From: Bradyrhizobium sp. STM 3843 | Lineage (GTDB): Bacteria > Pseudomonadota > Alphaproteobacteria > Rhizobiales > Xanthobacteraceae | Direction: 5' to 3' | DNA: 45,808 nt | NCBI RefSeq assembly: GCF_000239815.1 | Contig: NZ_CAFK01000214.1 | Span: 1-45,808, forward strand | Shown: positions 8,375-17,605 of the stretch, piece by piece | Layout of the letters: every line of letters starts with the position of its first letter | How positions within the stretch are numbered: the stretch's first letter is position 1 | The notes under the pieces: model-generated | The model's input: the letters and a program-made list of their open reading frames with translations, nothing else | Database searches by the model: none | Told to the model about the DNA's origin: nothing | Program-made: the position numbers and the translations under genes

Positions 8375-8842
8375 GTGGAACGACTTGAGGACTGCATCAG
8401 CTTCCTGATCGGCAAGGCGCAGCAGCAGGTAACCAAGGCCTCGCGCGACGCGCTGGCGCCGTTTGGCGTCACACCGGTCCAGTTTGCGATCCTGAAGGTG
8501 CTCTGGGAGCAGGATGGACTGAACGGCGCCGAGCTCGGCGCGCGGATCGTGCTCGACAGCGCCACCATGACCGGGCTCATCGACCGGATGGAGGCCGCAG
8601 GCCTCTTGGAGCGTCGCGCCGATCCCGGCGGCGACCGGCGGATGAGCCGGGTGTATCTGAGCAAGAAGGGCGCGCAGCTCGAGGCGCCTTGTGACGCCGC
8701 GATGGACCGGGTCAACAAGCAAATCGTGGCCATGTTGGGCAAGGAGCGCGCCTCCCGGCTCTGGCGCGATCTGGAGCGGCTGGGCGGGATCGCAGGCCCG
8801 GACCGCAGCGCCCGCAGTTCGGCGCCACCGCGATCAAGATGA
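8375..8842 (+). CDS. MarR-family transcriptional regulator
   Basis: A 155-residue winged-helix repressor. The DNA-binding part is clear: PVQFAILKVLWEQDGLNGAELGARI (first helices), LDSATMTGLIDRMEAAGLLERR (recognition helix), then the wing with DPGGDRRMSRVYLSKKG. The start is set at GTG 8375 because AAGGGGG ends 4 bases before it. An in-frame ATG at 8357 is the alternative. The long open frame extending left to 7817 is only the complement of the DUF2000-type gene. It lies divergent from that gene with the phased palindromes between them, which is the classic arrangement for autoregulation by a ligand-responsive MarR protein. The ligand cannot be deduced. Confidence 0.88.
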   Translation: MERLEDCISFLIGKAQQQVTKASRDALAPFGVTPVQFAILKVLWEQDGLNGAELGARIVLDSATMTGLIDRMEAAGLLERRADPGGDRRMSRVYLSKKGAQLEAPCDAAMDRVNKQIVAMLGKERASRLWRDLERLGGIAGPDRSARSSAPPRSR

Positions 8843-8918
8843 CGGACGGGGCTCCGTCCGCAGGGGGTAGCAGGCGTTTGCCGGTCTCCGCCCAATGACC
8901 GGGCTATTGCCCAGGCGT

Positions 8919-8932
8919 TGAGCATATGTTCT
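8919..8932 (+). promoter_or_regulatory. SmoC/SorC-type operator, upstream of HAD gene
   Basis: TGAGCATATGTTCT, a near-palindrome centred on CATATG. It matches the site at 10696-10709 in 13 of 14 positions, starting from TGAGCATATGTTC. It lies just before the HAD phosphatase and its co-transcribed SorC-family regulator, and is the presumed binding site of that regulator. Confidence 0.65.
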
Positions 8933-8941
8933 CATGTCCGG

Positions 8942-9601
8942 ATGCGGACTTTCGAACCAGAGCTGATCATCTTCGACTGCGACGGCGTGCTCGTCGACAG
9001 CGAGCTGTTGAGCTGTCAGTCGCTTGCCGATGGACTTGCTGTGGCCGGCGTTGCTCTCAGCCTGGACGAGGCGCTCAAGCTGTTTCTGGGGCGCAGCACC
9101 AAGGCGGTGCTCGAACACTATCGCAGCCTCGGTCGCGAATTGCCCGAAAGCTTCCTCGCCGATTTGAAGCAGCGGGTGCGTGACAGCTTCAGCGCCTCAC
9201 TTCAGCCCATCCCCGGCATCGCCGCGCTGTTGTCCACGCTCGCGGTGCCGTGCTGCGTCGCCTCTTCCAGCGATCTGGATCGCATCAAATTTTCGCTGCA
9301 GTTCACTGGGCTGATTGATCATTTCGGCGATCGCCTCTACAGCGCCGAGATGGTCGCGCGCGGCAAGCCGGCACCGGATCTGTTTCTCTATGCCGCGGAC
9401 CGGATGGGCATACCGCCCGCGCGTACGCTCGTCGTCGAAGACAGCGTCAGCGGCGTGATGGCCGCCAAGGCTGCCGGCATGACTGCCTGGGGATTTACCG
9501 GCGGCAGCCATTATCACGGCCGCGACGGCCATGGCATATTGGAGGCTGCAGGCGCGGATCGTGTGTTCGACTGCATGCGGGATTTTTCAGGGAATCTTTG
9601 A
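8942..9601 (+). CDS. HAD-superfamily phosphatase/phosphoglucomutase-like hydrolase
   Basis: A HAD subfamily IA protein of about 219 residues. Motif I FDCDGVLVDSE carries the nucleophile Asp and the acid/base Asp. Motif II is the Ser-rich CVASSSDLDR; the motif III Lys is in ARGKPAPDLFLYAADRMG; motif IV is VVEDSVSGVMAAKAAGM. These fit beta-phosphoglucomutase-like or sugar/polyol-phosphate phosphatases. A HAD gene sits at the head of many rhizobial polyol (smo) clusters, so a sugar-phosphate substrate is likely. The frame is open to a TTG at 8918, but that would place the coding start inside the operator at 8919-8932, so ATG 8942 is preferred although neither has a good ribosome site. Its stop overlaps the start of the regulator gene. 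Confidence 0.82.
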   Translation: MRTFEPELIIFDCDGVLVDSELLSCQSLADGLAVAGVALSLDEALKLFLGRSTKAVLEHYRSLGRELPESFLADLKQRVRDSFSASLQPIPGIAALLSTLAVPCCVASSSDLDRIKFSLQFTGLIDHFGDRLYSAEMVARGKPAPDLFLYAADRMGIPPARTLVVEDSVSGVMAAKAAGMTAWGFTGGSHYHGRDGHGILEAAGADRVFDCMRDFSGNL

Positions 9602-10560
9602 GCGGCGCCATGGCGGCCAACGACAGCGACAAGTCCCGTCTCGACGACGCCGCGCGCGCCGGCTGGCTCTATTTCATCGCCGGTCACACCCAGGATGAGA
9701 TCGCCAGGATGCTGCAGGTGTCGCGTGCCTCGGCGCAGCGGCTGGTCTCGCTGTGTCTTGCCGAGCGTCTCATCACCTTCCGGCTCGAACATCCGATCGC
9801 CTCTTGTATGGAGCTGTCCGCGCAGCTCAAGAGCCGCTTCGATCTCGTGCATTGCGAGGTGGTGCCGACCGATCCGGCGGCGCCGTCATCCGCCGCGGGG
9901 ATCGCCGAGCGTTGCGCCAATCTGCTGGAACTGACGCTCCGGGCGGAGACGCCTGTGATCATCGCGCTCGGCACCGGCCGCGCGGTGCGCGCCGCCGTCG
10001 AGCGGGTCTCGCCGGTCGATCGGCCTGAACATCAGATCGTCTCGCTGGTCGGCAACATCCTGGCCGACGGCTCGGCAAGCTTCTTCGATACGGTCGGTCG
10101 TCTCGCCGACCGCACCGGCGCGCGGCATTATCCGATGCCGCTGCCGTTTCTGATGGACTCGCAGGACGAGCGCGACCGCATGGTGCGGATCGATGCGATC
10201 ACGAAGGTGAAGGCGGTGGCCGACAAGGCCGACCTGAAGCTGATCGGCATCGGCCAGATGGATCAGAAGGCACAGATGCATGTCGACGGCTTCGTCACCC
10301 GCGAGGAGCTCTACGAGATGATGCGGCTGGGCGCGGTCGGCGAGATCACCGGCTGGGCCTATGATGCCAAGGGGCGGCTGATCAAGGGCGGCACCAACCG
10401 CAGGCTCACCAGCATTCCGCCCGATGTGCCGGCGAAAGCGATGACAATTGCCGCCGCGCTCGGACCGGCCAAGCTCCCCGCCATCCGCGCCGCGCTTGCC
10501 GGGCGCCTGATCAATGGCCTGATCACCGACGAAGCCACCGGGCGCGCGATCCTGGCCTGA
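9598..10560 (+). CDS. SorC/DeoR-type sugar-binding transcriptional regulator (SmoC-like)
   Basis: A 320-residue regulator with an N-terminal helix-turn-helix (about residues 15-60: GWLYFIAGHTQDEIARMLQ then VSRASAQRLVSLCLAERLI) and a C-terminal sugar-phosphate-binding domain of the SorC family (VIIALGTGRAVRAAVERV; VSLVGNILADGSASFFDTVGRLAD; LIGIGQMDQ; GAVGEITGWAYDAKGR). Such proteins control polyol operons in alphaproteobacteria. It overlaps the HAD stop codon (TTG start at 9598 with AGGGAA just upstream; ATG 9610 is an alternative). Its probable targets are the three CATATG-centred palindromes at 8919, 10677 and 10696. The effector is likely a phosphorylated or free ketose/polyol, not determinable here. 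Confidence 0.87.
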   Translation: MSGAMAANDSDKSRLDDAARAGWLYFIAGHTQDEIARMLQVSRASAQRLVSLCLAERLITFRLEHPIASCMELSAQLKSRFDLVHCEVVPTDPAAPSSAAGIAERCANLLELTLRAETPVIIALGTGRAVRAAVERVSPVDRPEHQIVSLVGNILADGSASFFDTVGRLADRTGARHYPMPLPFLMDSQDERDRMVRIDAITKVKAVADKADLKLIGIGQMDQKAQMHVDGFVTREELYEMMRLGAVGEITGWAYDAKGRLIKGGTNRRLTSIPPDVPAKAMTIAAALGPAKLPAIRAALAGRLINGLITDEATGRAILA

Positions 10561-10676
10561 CAGCCTCGCTCATTCTGCTCTGAACGCGCTTGCGAAGTCT
10601 CTCTCGCGCGTGAGCACTGCCGCGCCGCACAACTCGAAGGCGTGGCCGCCGGCTTGACAAAGCCCTGTCCCTGTAG

Positions 10677-10690
10677 TGAACATCAGCTCA
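10677..10690 (+). promoter_or_regulatory. Second (weaker) SmoC-type operator upstream of binding-protein gene
   Basis: TGAACATCAGCTCA matches the reverse complement of the main site (TGAACATATGCTCA) in 12 of 14 positions; only the centre differs. Its centre is 19 bp from the next site at 10696-10709, consistent with tandem binding. A TTGACA at 10654-10659 could be the -35 of the transporter promoter, but the -10 is poor. Confidence 0.5.
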
Positions 10691-10695
10691 ACGCG

Positions 10696-10709
10696 TGAGC
10701 ATATGTTCA
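10696..10709 (+). promoter_or_regulatory. SmoC/SorC-type operator upstream of binding-protein gene
   Basis: TGAGCATATGTTCA, a 14-bp near-palindrome whose two halves are TGARCAT / ATGYTCA. It is the same sequence as at 8919-8932 apart from the last base. It sits 26 bp before the preferred GTG start of the solute-binding-protein gene. Confidence 0.68.
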
Positions 10710-10735
10710 AAACACGCGGGCAGAGGGAGGATGCT

Positions 10736-12092
10736 GTGAGGGACGTTCCTGTAAGGGAAAGCGTGAAGACCAGCTTCACTGCGACACGAGTTCTGGGCGC
10801 TCTGCTGGGCGCCGCGGCGTTGTTCGTTGCAATGCCGGCCAAGGCCGAGACCACCCTGACCATCGCCACGGTCAACAACGGCGACATGATCCGGATGCAG
10901 GGGCTCACGGGCGAATTCACCAAGGCCAATCCCGACATCTCGGTCAAATGGGTCACGCTGGAAGAGAACGTGCTGCGCCAGCGCGTCACCACCGACATCG
11001 CCACCAAGGGCGGTCAGTTCGATATTCTGACCATCGGCACCTATGAGGTGCCGATCTGGGCCAAGAAGAACTGGCTGGTGCCGCTCGACAAGCTTCCCGC
11101 CGATTACGATACCGGCGATCTGCTGCCGAAGATCAAGGACGCGGTCTCCGTGGACGGCAAGCTCTACGCCGCGCCATTCTATGGCGAGAGCTCGATGGTG
11201 ATGTATCGCACCGACCTGTTCGAGAAGGCCGGGCTGAAGATGCCGGAGAACCCGACCTGGGACTTCGTGATCGACGCCGCCAAGAAGCTGACCGACAAGC
11301 AGGCCGGCGTGTTCGGCATCTGCCTGCGCGGCAAGGCGGGCTGGGGCGAGAACATGGCGTTCCTGACCGCGATGTCCAATTCCTACGGCGCGCGCTGGTT
11401 CGACGAGAAGTGGGAGCCGCAGTTCAACACGCCGGAATGGAAGAAGACGCTGTCGACCTATGTCGACCTGATGAAGGAGGCCGGCCCTCCCGGCGCCAGC
11501 TCGAACGGCTTCAACGAGAACCTCGCACTGTTCAACGCCGGCAAATGCGCGATGTGGATCGACGCCACGGTGGCTGCGTCCTTCGTCACCAACCGAGGAC
11601 TCCAAGGTCGCCGACAAGGTCGGCTTCGCCATGGCGCCGAATACGGGCCTCGGCAAGAACGCCAACTGGCTCTGGGCCTGGAATCTGGCGATTCCCGCCG
11701 GCTCCAAGAAGGCCGATGCGGCCGAGAAGTTCATCGCCTGGGCGACCAGCAAGGACTACACCAAGCTCGTCGCCGCGAAGGAAGGCTGGGCCAATGTGCC
11801 GCCGGGCACCCGCACCTCGCTGTACCAGAATCCGGACTATCTGAAGGTCGCTCCGTTCGCCAAGCCGACGCTGGCCTCGATCGATGCGGCGGACCCGAAC
11901 CATCCGACCGTCAAGCCGGTGCCTTATGTCGGCGTGCAATATGCCGCGATCCCTGAATTTCAGGGGATCGGGACTGCCGTCGGTCAGCAGTTCTCGGCGG
12001 CGCTCGCCGGTTCGACCTCGGTGGATGCCGCGCTCGCGGCGGCACAGTCCTCGACCGAACGAGAGATGAAGCGCGCGGGCTACATCAAGTAA
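10736..12092 (+). pseudogene. Polyol ABC transporter substrate-binding protein, frameshifted (smoE-like)
   Basis: An extracellular family 1 solute-binding protein for sorbitol/mannitol-type polyols, split between two frames. The first part (about 286 codons) starts at GTG 10736 with AGGGAGG 5 bases upstream, or at GTG 10763. It has a signal peptide ending MPAKAETTLTIATVNNGDM and reads normally through FNAGKCAMWIDATVAASFVTN. At about 11594 the homologous reading moves by +1 (one extra base, or two missing), continuing as EDSKVADKVGFAMAPNTGLG to GYIK at 12092 (165 residues). Read without correction, the first frame runs to 11956 and yields 100-odd Arg-rich nonsense residues. The corrected length, about 451 residues, fits the family. 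Either a real mutation or a sequencing/assembly error; the coding quality on both sides is intact, so any inactivation is recent. Confidence 0.85.
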
Positions 12093-12107
12093 TGCGCGCC
12101 ACGACGT

Positions 12108-12175
12108 CGGCTCAGTAAATCTCCTCCCGAGCCGATACCTGGCGGCCATCTCTTGTACAGCTTGGGATGGCCGCC
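12108..12175 (+). promoter_or_regulatory. Intercistronic hairpins after the binding-protein gene
   Basis: Two stem-loops follow the stop: CGGCTC (12108-12113) with GAGCCG (12129-12134), and a stronger perfect 10-bp stem GGCGGCCATC (12141-12150) / GATGGCCGCC (12166-12175) followed by CTTTC. Such hairpins between binding-protein and permease genes commonly stabilise the upstream mRNA or cause partial termination, giving excess binding protein. That role is inferred. Confidence 0.5.
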
Positions 12176-12234
12176 CTTTCAATCTCGTCATCGCGGATGC
12201 GGTGCACTCCCTCTCCTCCGAGAGGAATGCGTCA

Positions 12235-12315
12235 GGTGGGCAAGCGAAGCATGCCCACCGTTGCACGGAGCTCATCAAGCGTGAGGGGCACGGCGTTCTG
12301 CGCCTTTGCCCACCC
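12235..12315. repeat. Dispersed palindromic intergenic repeat inside the transporter operon
   Basis: Begins GGTGGGCA (12235-12242), pairing with TGCCCACC (12252-12259), and ends with a GCGCCTTTGCCCACC block (12301-12314). The two GTGGGCA-type outer arms are inverted relative to each other. From memory this two-arm GGTGGGCA...TTTGCCCACC layout is one of the commonest intergenic repeats in Bradyrhizobium. Here it separates the binding-protein gene from the permease genes, and may reduce read-through. Confidence 0.55.
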
Positions 12316-12373
12316 GACAAGCTGAAATCGCAGCTGCAGACCGACTTCACCACATTGAGTTCTGGAGCAACGC

Positions 12374-13246
12374 ATGGCCACCAGACAGACGCAATTTTTG
12401 GCCCGCGCGCTGTTGTCGCCGGCGGTGCTGCTCCTGTTCATCTGGATGATCGTGCCGCTTGCGCTCACGATCTACTTCTCGACCCTGCATTACAGCCTGC
12501 TCGATCCGGGGTCGGAGAGCTTTGTCGGGCTCGATAACTACACCTATTTCCTCACCGACCCCGCTTTCCTCGCCTCGTTGCAGAACACGCTGGTGCTGGT
12601 CGGTTCGGTGCTGGCGCTGACGATCGGGCTCGGCATTCCCCTGGCGGTCCTGCTCGACCAGCCGGTCGTGGGGCGCAACTTCGTCCGGCTGATGGTGATC
12701 GCGCCGTTCTTCGTGATGCCGACCGTCAGCGCGCTGGTCTGGAAGAACCTGCTGATGCATCCGGTCTCCGGCCTGTTCGCGTGGATCGCGACCTCGCTCG
12801 GGCTGACGCCGATCGACTGGTTCACCGACGCGCCGCTGCTTGCCATCATCTTCATCGTCGCCTGGCAGTGGCTGCCGTTCGCGACCCTGATCCTGTTGAC
12901 CGCGCTGCAATCGCTCGACGAGGAGCAGAAGGAGGCGGCCGAGATGGACGGTGCCAGCGCGACGTCGCGCTTCATCTATCTGACGCTGCCGCATCTGGCG
13001 CGACCGATCACGGTCGTCATCCTGATCGAGACTATCTTCCTGCTCACCGTGTTTGCCGAGATCTTCGTCACCACCGGCGGCGGGCCCGGCTTGCAGACCA
13101 CCAACATCGCCTTCCTGGTCTATTCGCAGGCGCTGATCCAGTTCGACGTCGGCAGCGCCTCGGCAGGCGGCCTGGTCGCGGTCGTCATCGCCAACATCGT
13201 CGCCTTCTTCCTGGTGCGGATCGTCGGCCGCAATCTGGAGGCCTGA
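12374..13246 (+). CDS. smoF: Polyol ABC transporter permease SmoF-like
   Basis: A 290-residue inner-membrane permease of the binding-protein-dependent (MalF/UgpA) type with about six membrane helices. The cytoplasmic EAA loop that contacts the ATPase is visible as EAAEMDGASATSRFIYLTLP (about residues 195-215). With SmoG it forms the channel of a polyol importer. It begins about 280 bp after the binding-protein gene, beyond hairpins and a repeat, and is followed after 4 bp by smoG. The order binding protein, two permeases, ATPase, SDR matches the smoEFGKS operons of Rhodobacter and rhizobia, which supports sorbitol/mannitol-type substrates. Confidence 0.87.
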   Translation: MATRQTQFLARALLSPAVLLLFIWMIVPLALTIYFSTLHYSLLDPGSESFVGLDNYTYFLTDPAFLASLQNTLVLVGSVLALTIGLGIPLAVLLDQPVVGRNFVRLMVIAPFFVMPTVSALVWKNLLMHPVSGLFAWIATSLGLTPIDWFTDAPLLAIIFIVAWQWLPFATLILLTALQSLDEEQKEAAEMDGASATSRFIYLTLPHLARPITVVILIETIFLLTVFAEIFVTTGGGPGLQTTNIAFLVYSQALIQFDVGSASAGGLVAVVIANIVAFFLVRIVGRNLEA

Positions 13247-13250
13247 GCAG

Positions 13251-14081
13251 ATGGCACGGAAAGTCACCGCACGTCACGTTGCGATCTCGACCCTGGCCGC
13301 CTGGCTGGTCGGCTTCCTGATCTTCTTCCCGATCCTGTGGATGGTGCTCGCGAGCTTCAAGACCGAGCTGGAAGCGTTTGCGACGCCGCCGTCGTTCCTG
13401 TTCTTCCACTGGACCACCGAGAACTACGCGACCGTGCAGGAGCGCAGCGACTATCTGCATCACGCGCTCAATTCGGTCATTATCGCCGGCGGCTCGACGC
13501 TGATTGCGCTGCTGATCGCCGTTCCCGCAGCCTGGTCGATGGCGTTCTCGCCGACCAAGCGCACCAAGGACGTCCTGCTCTGGATGCTCTCGACCAAGAT
13601 GATGCCGCCGGTCGGCGTGCTGGTGCCGATCTATCTCATCTACAAGAATGCCGGACTGCTCGACACGCGCGCGGGGCTGATCTTCATTCTGTGCCTCGGC
13701 AATCTGCCGATCGTGATCTGGATGCTGTTCACCTACTTCAAGGAAATCCCGAAGGACATCCTGGAAGCAGCCCGCATGGACGGCGCTACAGTCGGGCGCG
13801 AGCTGATCTATGTGTTGACGCCGATGGCGATCCCGGGGCTCGCCTCGACCTTGCTGCTCAACCTGATTCTCGCCTGGAACGAGGCATTCTGGACCTTGAA
13901 CCTGTCTACGCTCGACGCCGCGCCGCTGACGACCTTCATCGCCTCCTATTCGAGCCCGGAAGGCCTGTTCTGGGCGCGGCTGTCGGCGGCTTCCACGCTT
14001 GCGATCGCGCCGATCATGATCATCGGCTGGTTCAGCCAGAAACAGCTCGTGCGCGGGCTGACCTTCGGCGCAGTGAAATAA
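13251..14081 (+). CDS. smoG: Polyol ABC transporter permease SmoG-like
   Basis: A 276-residue partner permease (MalG type). The N-terminal helix is followed by LASFKTELEAFATPP, typical of this subfamily. The EAA loop is EAARMDGATVGRELIYVLTP (about residues 168-187), and the C-terminal end QKQLVRGLTFGAVK is a strong match to sugar permeases of the MalG/SmoG group. It starts 4 bp after smoF and is followed 14 bp later by the ATPase gene, so the three are translated from one message. The substrate is inferred from the neighbouring dehydrogenase and kinases. Confidence 0.88.
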   Translation: MARKVTARHVAISTLAAWLVGFLIFFPILWMVLASFKTELEAFATPPSFLFFHWTTENYATVQERSDYLHHALNSVIIAGGSTLIALLIAVPAAWSMAFSPTKRTKDVLLWMLSTKMMPPVGVLVPIYLIYKNAGLLDTRAGLIFILCLGNLPIVIWMLFTYFKEIPKDILEAARMDGATVGRELIYVLTPMAIPGLASTLLLNLILAWNEAFWTLNLSTLDAAPLTTFIASYSSPEGLFWARLSAASTLAIAPIMIIGWFSQKQLVRGLTFGAVK

Positions 14082-14095
14082 CGAAAGGCCGGATC

Positions 14096-15100
<1,005 letters not shown>

Positions 15101-15147
15101 GAGGTGACGTCCCCTTCGGGCGTCAGTGAGAAAGACGGACGACGACC

Positions 15148-15921
15148 ATGTATCTGGAAAAATTCAAGCTCAACGGACAGATCGCGCTGGTGACGGGCGG
15201 CGGGCAGGGCATCGGGCTCGCCTGCGTCGAGGCCTTGGCGGAAGCCGGCGCCGAGGTCGTCATCGCCGACCGCGATCCGAAGCTTGCGGCCGCCGGGCAG
15301 GCCGAGCTGAAGGGCAAGGGCCTCGACACTGAGACCGTGATCATGGACGTGACGGATTCCGCGCGCGTCACCGAGGTCGCGGACGAGCTGGTGGGGCGGT
15401 TCGGGAAGGTCGACATCCTCGTCAACAATGCCGGCATCGCCCGCAGCGAGACGCCGGCCGAGACCGTCACCGACGAACACTGGCTCAACGTGATCGATGT
15501 CAACCTCAACGGCACGTTCTGGTGCTGTCGCGCCTTCGGCAAGCACATGCTGGCGGCGAAATCCGGTAACATCGTCAATATCGGCTCGATGTCCGGCTTT
15601 ATCGTCAACAAGCCGCAGGAGCAATGCTTCTACAACGCCTCCAAGGCCGCGGTGCACCATCTGACCAAGTCGCTGGCGGCCGAATGGGGCGCGCGGGGCG
15701 TGCGGGTCAACGCAGTGGCGCCGACCTATATCGAGACGCCGCTGAACGCCTTCGTGAAGACCAATCCGCGCATGTATGACGCCTGGATCGGCGGCACGCC
15801 GATGGCGCGGATGGGGCGGGTCGACGAGATCGCGTCGGTTGTCTTGTTCCTCGCCTCGGAGGCGGCGAGCCTGATGACCGGCAGCGTCGTGGTGGTCGAT
15901 GGCGGCTACACTTGCTGGTAA
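15148..15921 (+). CDS. SDR-family polyol dehydrogenase (galactitol/sorbitol dehydrogenase-like)
   Basis: A 257-residue classical short-chain dehydrogenase that should oxidise the imported polyol to a ketose with NAD. Coenzyme motif TGGGQGIG (about residues 17-24), NNAG (about 92), catalytic Ser in NIGSMSG, Tyr and Lys in YNASKAAV. The IVNKPQ segment and the C-terminal DGGYTCW match, from memory, the Rhodobacter galactitol dehydrogenase type (GSMSG...IVN.PQ, ending DGGYTVW) better than SmoS. A ribitol, arabinitol, galactitol or hexitol substrate are all possible. It is 47 bp after smoK in the same operon, followed by the two kinases. Confidence 0.85.
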   Translation: MYLEKFKLNGQIALVTGGGQGIGLACVEALAEAGAEVVIADRDPKLAAAGQAELKGKGLDTETVIMDVTDSARVTEVADELVGRFGKVDILVNNAGIARSETPAETVTDEHWLNVIDVNLNGTFWCCRAFGKHMLAAKSGNIVNIGSMSGFIVNKPQEQCFYNASKAAVHHLTKSLAAEWGARGVRVNAVAPTYIETPLNAFVKTNPRMYDAWIGGTPMARMGRVDEIASVVLFLASEAASLMTGSVVVVDGGYTCW

Positions 15922-15952
15922 GCTCACGTCAAATCATTGACGGGAGTGAAAC

Positions 15953-17605
15953 ATGCGGCAGGCCTTTATCGGCGTCGATGTCGGAACGTCGAGCACGCGG
16001 GCGGGGATCTTCGACGAAGCCGGCAACCTGATCGCATCGGCACGGCACCCGATCCAGACCTGGTACGAGGCGGGCGATATCGTCGAGCAGTCGTCCGATG
16101 ATATCTGGAACGCCTGCTGCACTGCAGTACGAGCGGCGATGGCGGAAGCCGCCATCGCGCCTGACATGGTCAAGGGCATCGGCTTTGATGCGACCTGCTC
16201 GCTGGTCAACCTCGACCGGGCCGGGCAACCGCTCACCGTCAGCACGTCCGGCGATGTCAGGCGCAACGTCATCGTGTGGATGGATCACCGCGCCATCCCC
16301 GAGGCGCGCGCCATCAACGCAGCAGGCCATGAGGTGCTGCGCTATGTCGGCGGGGTGATCTCGCCGGAGATGGAGATGCCGAAGCTGCTGTGGCTGAAGC
16401 GGCATCTCAGGGCGAGCTTCGATGCGGCCGGCCATTTCTTCGATCTCGCCGATTTCCTCACCTTTCGGGCGACCGGCTCGCTGGCGCGCTCGATGTGCAC
16501 CGTCACCTGCAAGTGGAACTATCTCGCCCATGAGCGGCGCTGGAGCGCCGATTATTTCCAGCGCATCGGCCTGCAGGAGTTCGTTGCCGAGAACTACGCA
16601 CGCATCGGCACCGAGATCGTCGCGCCGGGCACGCCATTGGGCTCGGGCTTGTCGCAGGCCGCGGCGCAGGATCTCGGCCTCGTTGCAGGGACGCCGGTTG
16701 GCGCGGCCTTGATCGATGCCCATGCCGGTGGCGTCGGCGCGATCGGCGGCCGCGATGCTGATGGCGTGGAGGTCAATGTCTGCGAACGGCTGGCCTACAT
16801 CATGGGAACGTCGGCCTGCATTATGGCGACCACGGTCGAGCCGTCCTTCGTGCCTGGCGTCTGGGGACCTTATTATCAGGGCATGGTGCCGGGCTTCTGG
16901 CTCAACGAGGGCGGTCAATCTGCGGCGGGTGCGGCGATCGATCATCTGCTTCGCTCGCATCCCGCCTACGGGGAGGCCAGCGCGGCTGCGCGCAGCCAGG
17001 GCGTCGACGTCATCGAATATCTTGAACGCCGGATCATGGCGCGGGTGAATGGCGCTGGCGCGGCCGCGTTTCTCGCGCGCGACATTCATATTCTCCCCGA
17101 ATTTCTCGGCAATCGCTCGCCCTATGCCGATCCGGATTCGCGCGCCGTGATCGCCGGCCTCGACCTCGATGCCGATATCGGTGCGATGGAGCGGCTGTTC
17201 GTCGCCGGCCTCTGCGGCCTCGCTTATGGCCTCGCCGATGTCATCGATGCCTTCGCGGCAAACAAGGTGACGAGCCGCATCGTGGTGATGGCGGGCGGGG
17301 CCTCGCGCAGTCCGCTGGTGCGCCAGATCATGGCCGATACCACGGGGCTTGCGGTAGCGCTGCCGCGGACACAGGAGCCGGTGCTGCTGGGTGCGGCCAT
17401 GCTCGGTGCAGTGGCGAGCGGTGCCTACCGCTCGATCGGCGAGACGATGGCGGCGATGTCGGCGCTGGGGCGGCGGAGCGATCCGACCGATCCGACGCTT
17501 GCGGCTTTTCATCGCCGGAAACGCGAGGTCCACGCGCTGTTGCGCCGGCTCGACCGTGACAGCCGCGCGCTGATGCGCGACATTGTGACGGAGGGGCGGG
17601 CATGA
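15953..17605 (+). CDS. FGGY-family pentulose kinase, D-ribulokinase-like
   Basis: A 550-residue kinase of the sugar-kinase/actin fold. N-terminal phosphate loop IGVDVGTSSTRAGIFD, then GIGFDATCSLV, and an MDHRA segment after VIVW; the C-terminal half has AGTPVGAALIDAHAGGVGAIGG, IMGTSACIM and VVMAGGASRSPLVRQIMAD. The ATCSLV and CTVTCKWNY motifs and the length are those of the ribulokinase-like (human FGGY/YDHR) subgroup rather than XylB or GlpK. It should phosphorylate a ketopentose such as D-ribulose to the 5-phosphate. A GGGAG precedes the ATG. It overlaps the next gene by 4 nt (ATGA). This suggests that the operon handles a pentitol (ribitol or arabinitol) in addition to, or instead of, hexitols. 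Confidence 0.84.
   Translation: MRQAFIGVDVGTSSTRAGIFDEAGNLIASARHPIQTWYEAGDIVEQSSDDIWNACCTAVRAAMAEAAIAPDMVKGIGFDATCSLVNLDRAGQPLTVSTSGDVRRNVIVWMDHRAIPEARAINAAGHEVLRYVGGVISPEMEMPKLLWLKRHLRASFDAAGHFFDLADFLTFRATGSLARSMCTVTCKWNYLAHERRWSADYFQRIGLQEFVAENYARIGTEIVAPGTPLGSGLSQAAAQDLGLVAGTPVGAALIDAHAGGVGAIGGRDADGVEVNVCERLAYIMGTSACIMATTVEPSFVPGVWGPYYQGMVPGFWLNEGGQSAAGAAIDHLLRSHPAYGEASAAARSQGVDVIEYLERRIMARVNGAGAAAFLARDIHILPEFLGNRSPYADPDSRAVIAGLDLDADIGAMERLFVAGLCGLAYGLADVIDAFAANKVTSRIVVMAGGASRSPLVRQIMADTTGLAVALPRTQEPVLLGAAMLGAVASGAYRSIGETMAAMSALGRRSDPTDPTLAAFHRRKREVHALLRRLDRDSRALMRDIVTEGRA

Noticed and set aside
11584..11600. Programmed ribosomal frameshift as explanation of the split binding protein
   Set aside because: No slippery heptamer or downstream pseudoknot is evident, and the family is not known for recoding; a mutation or sequence error is simpler.
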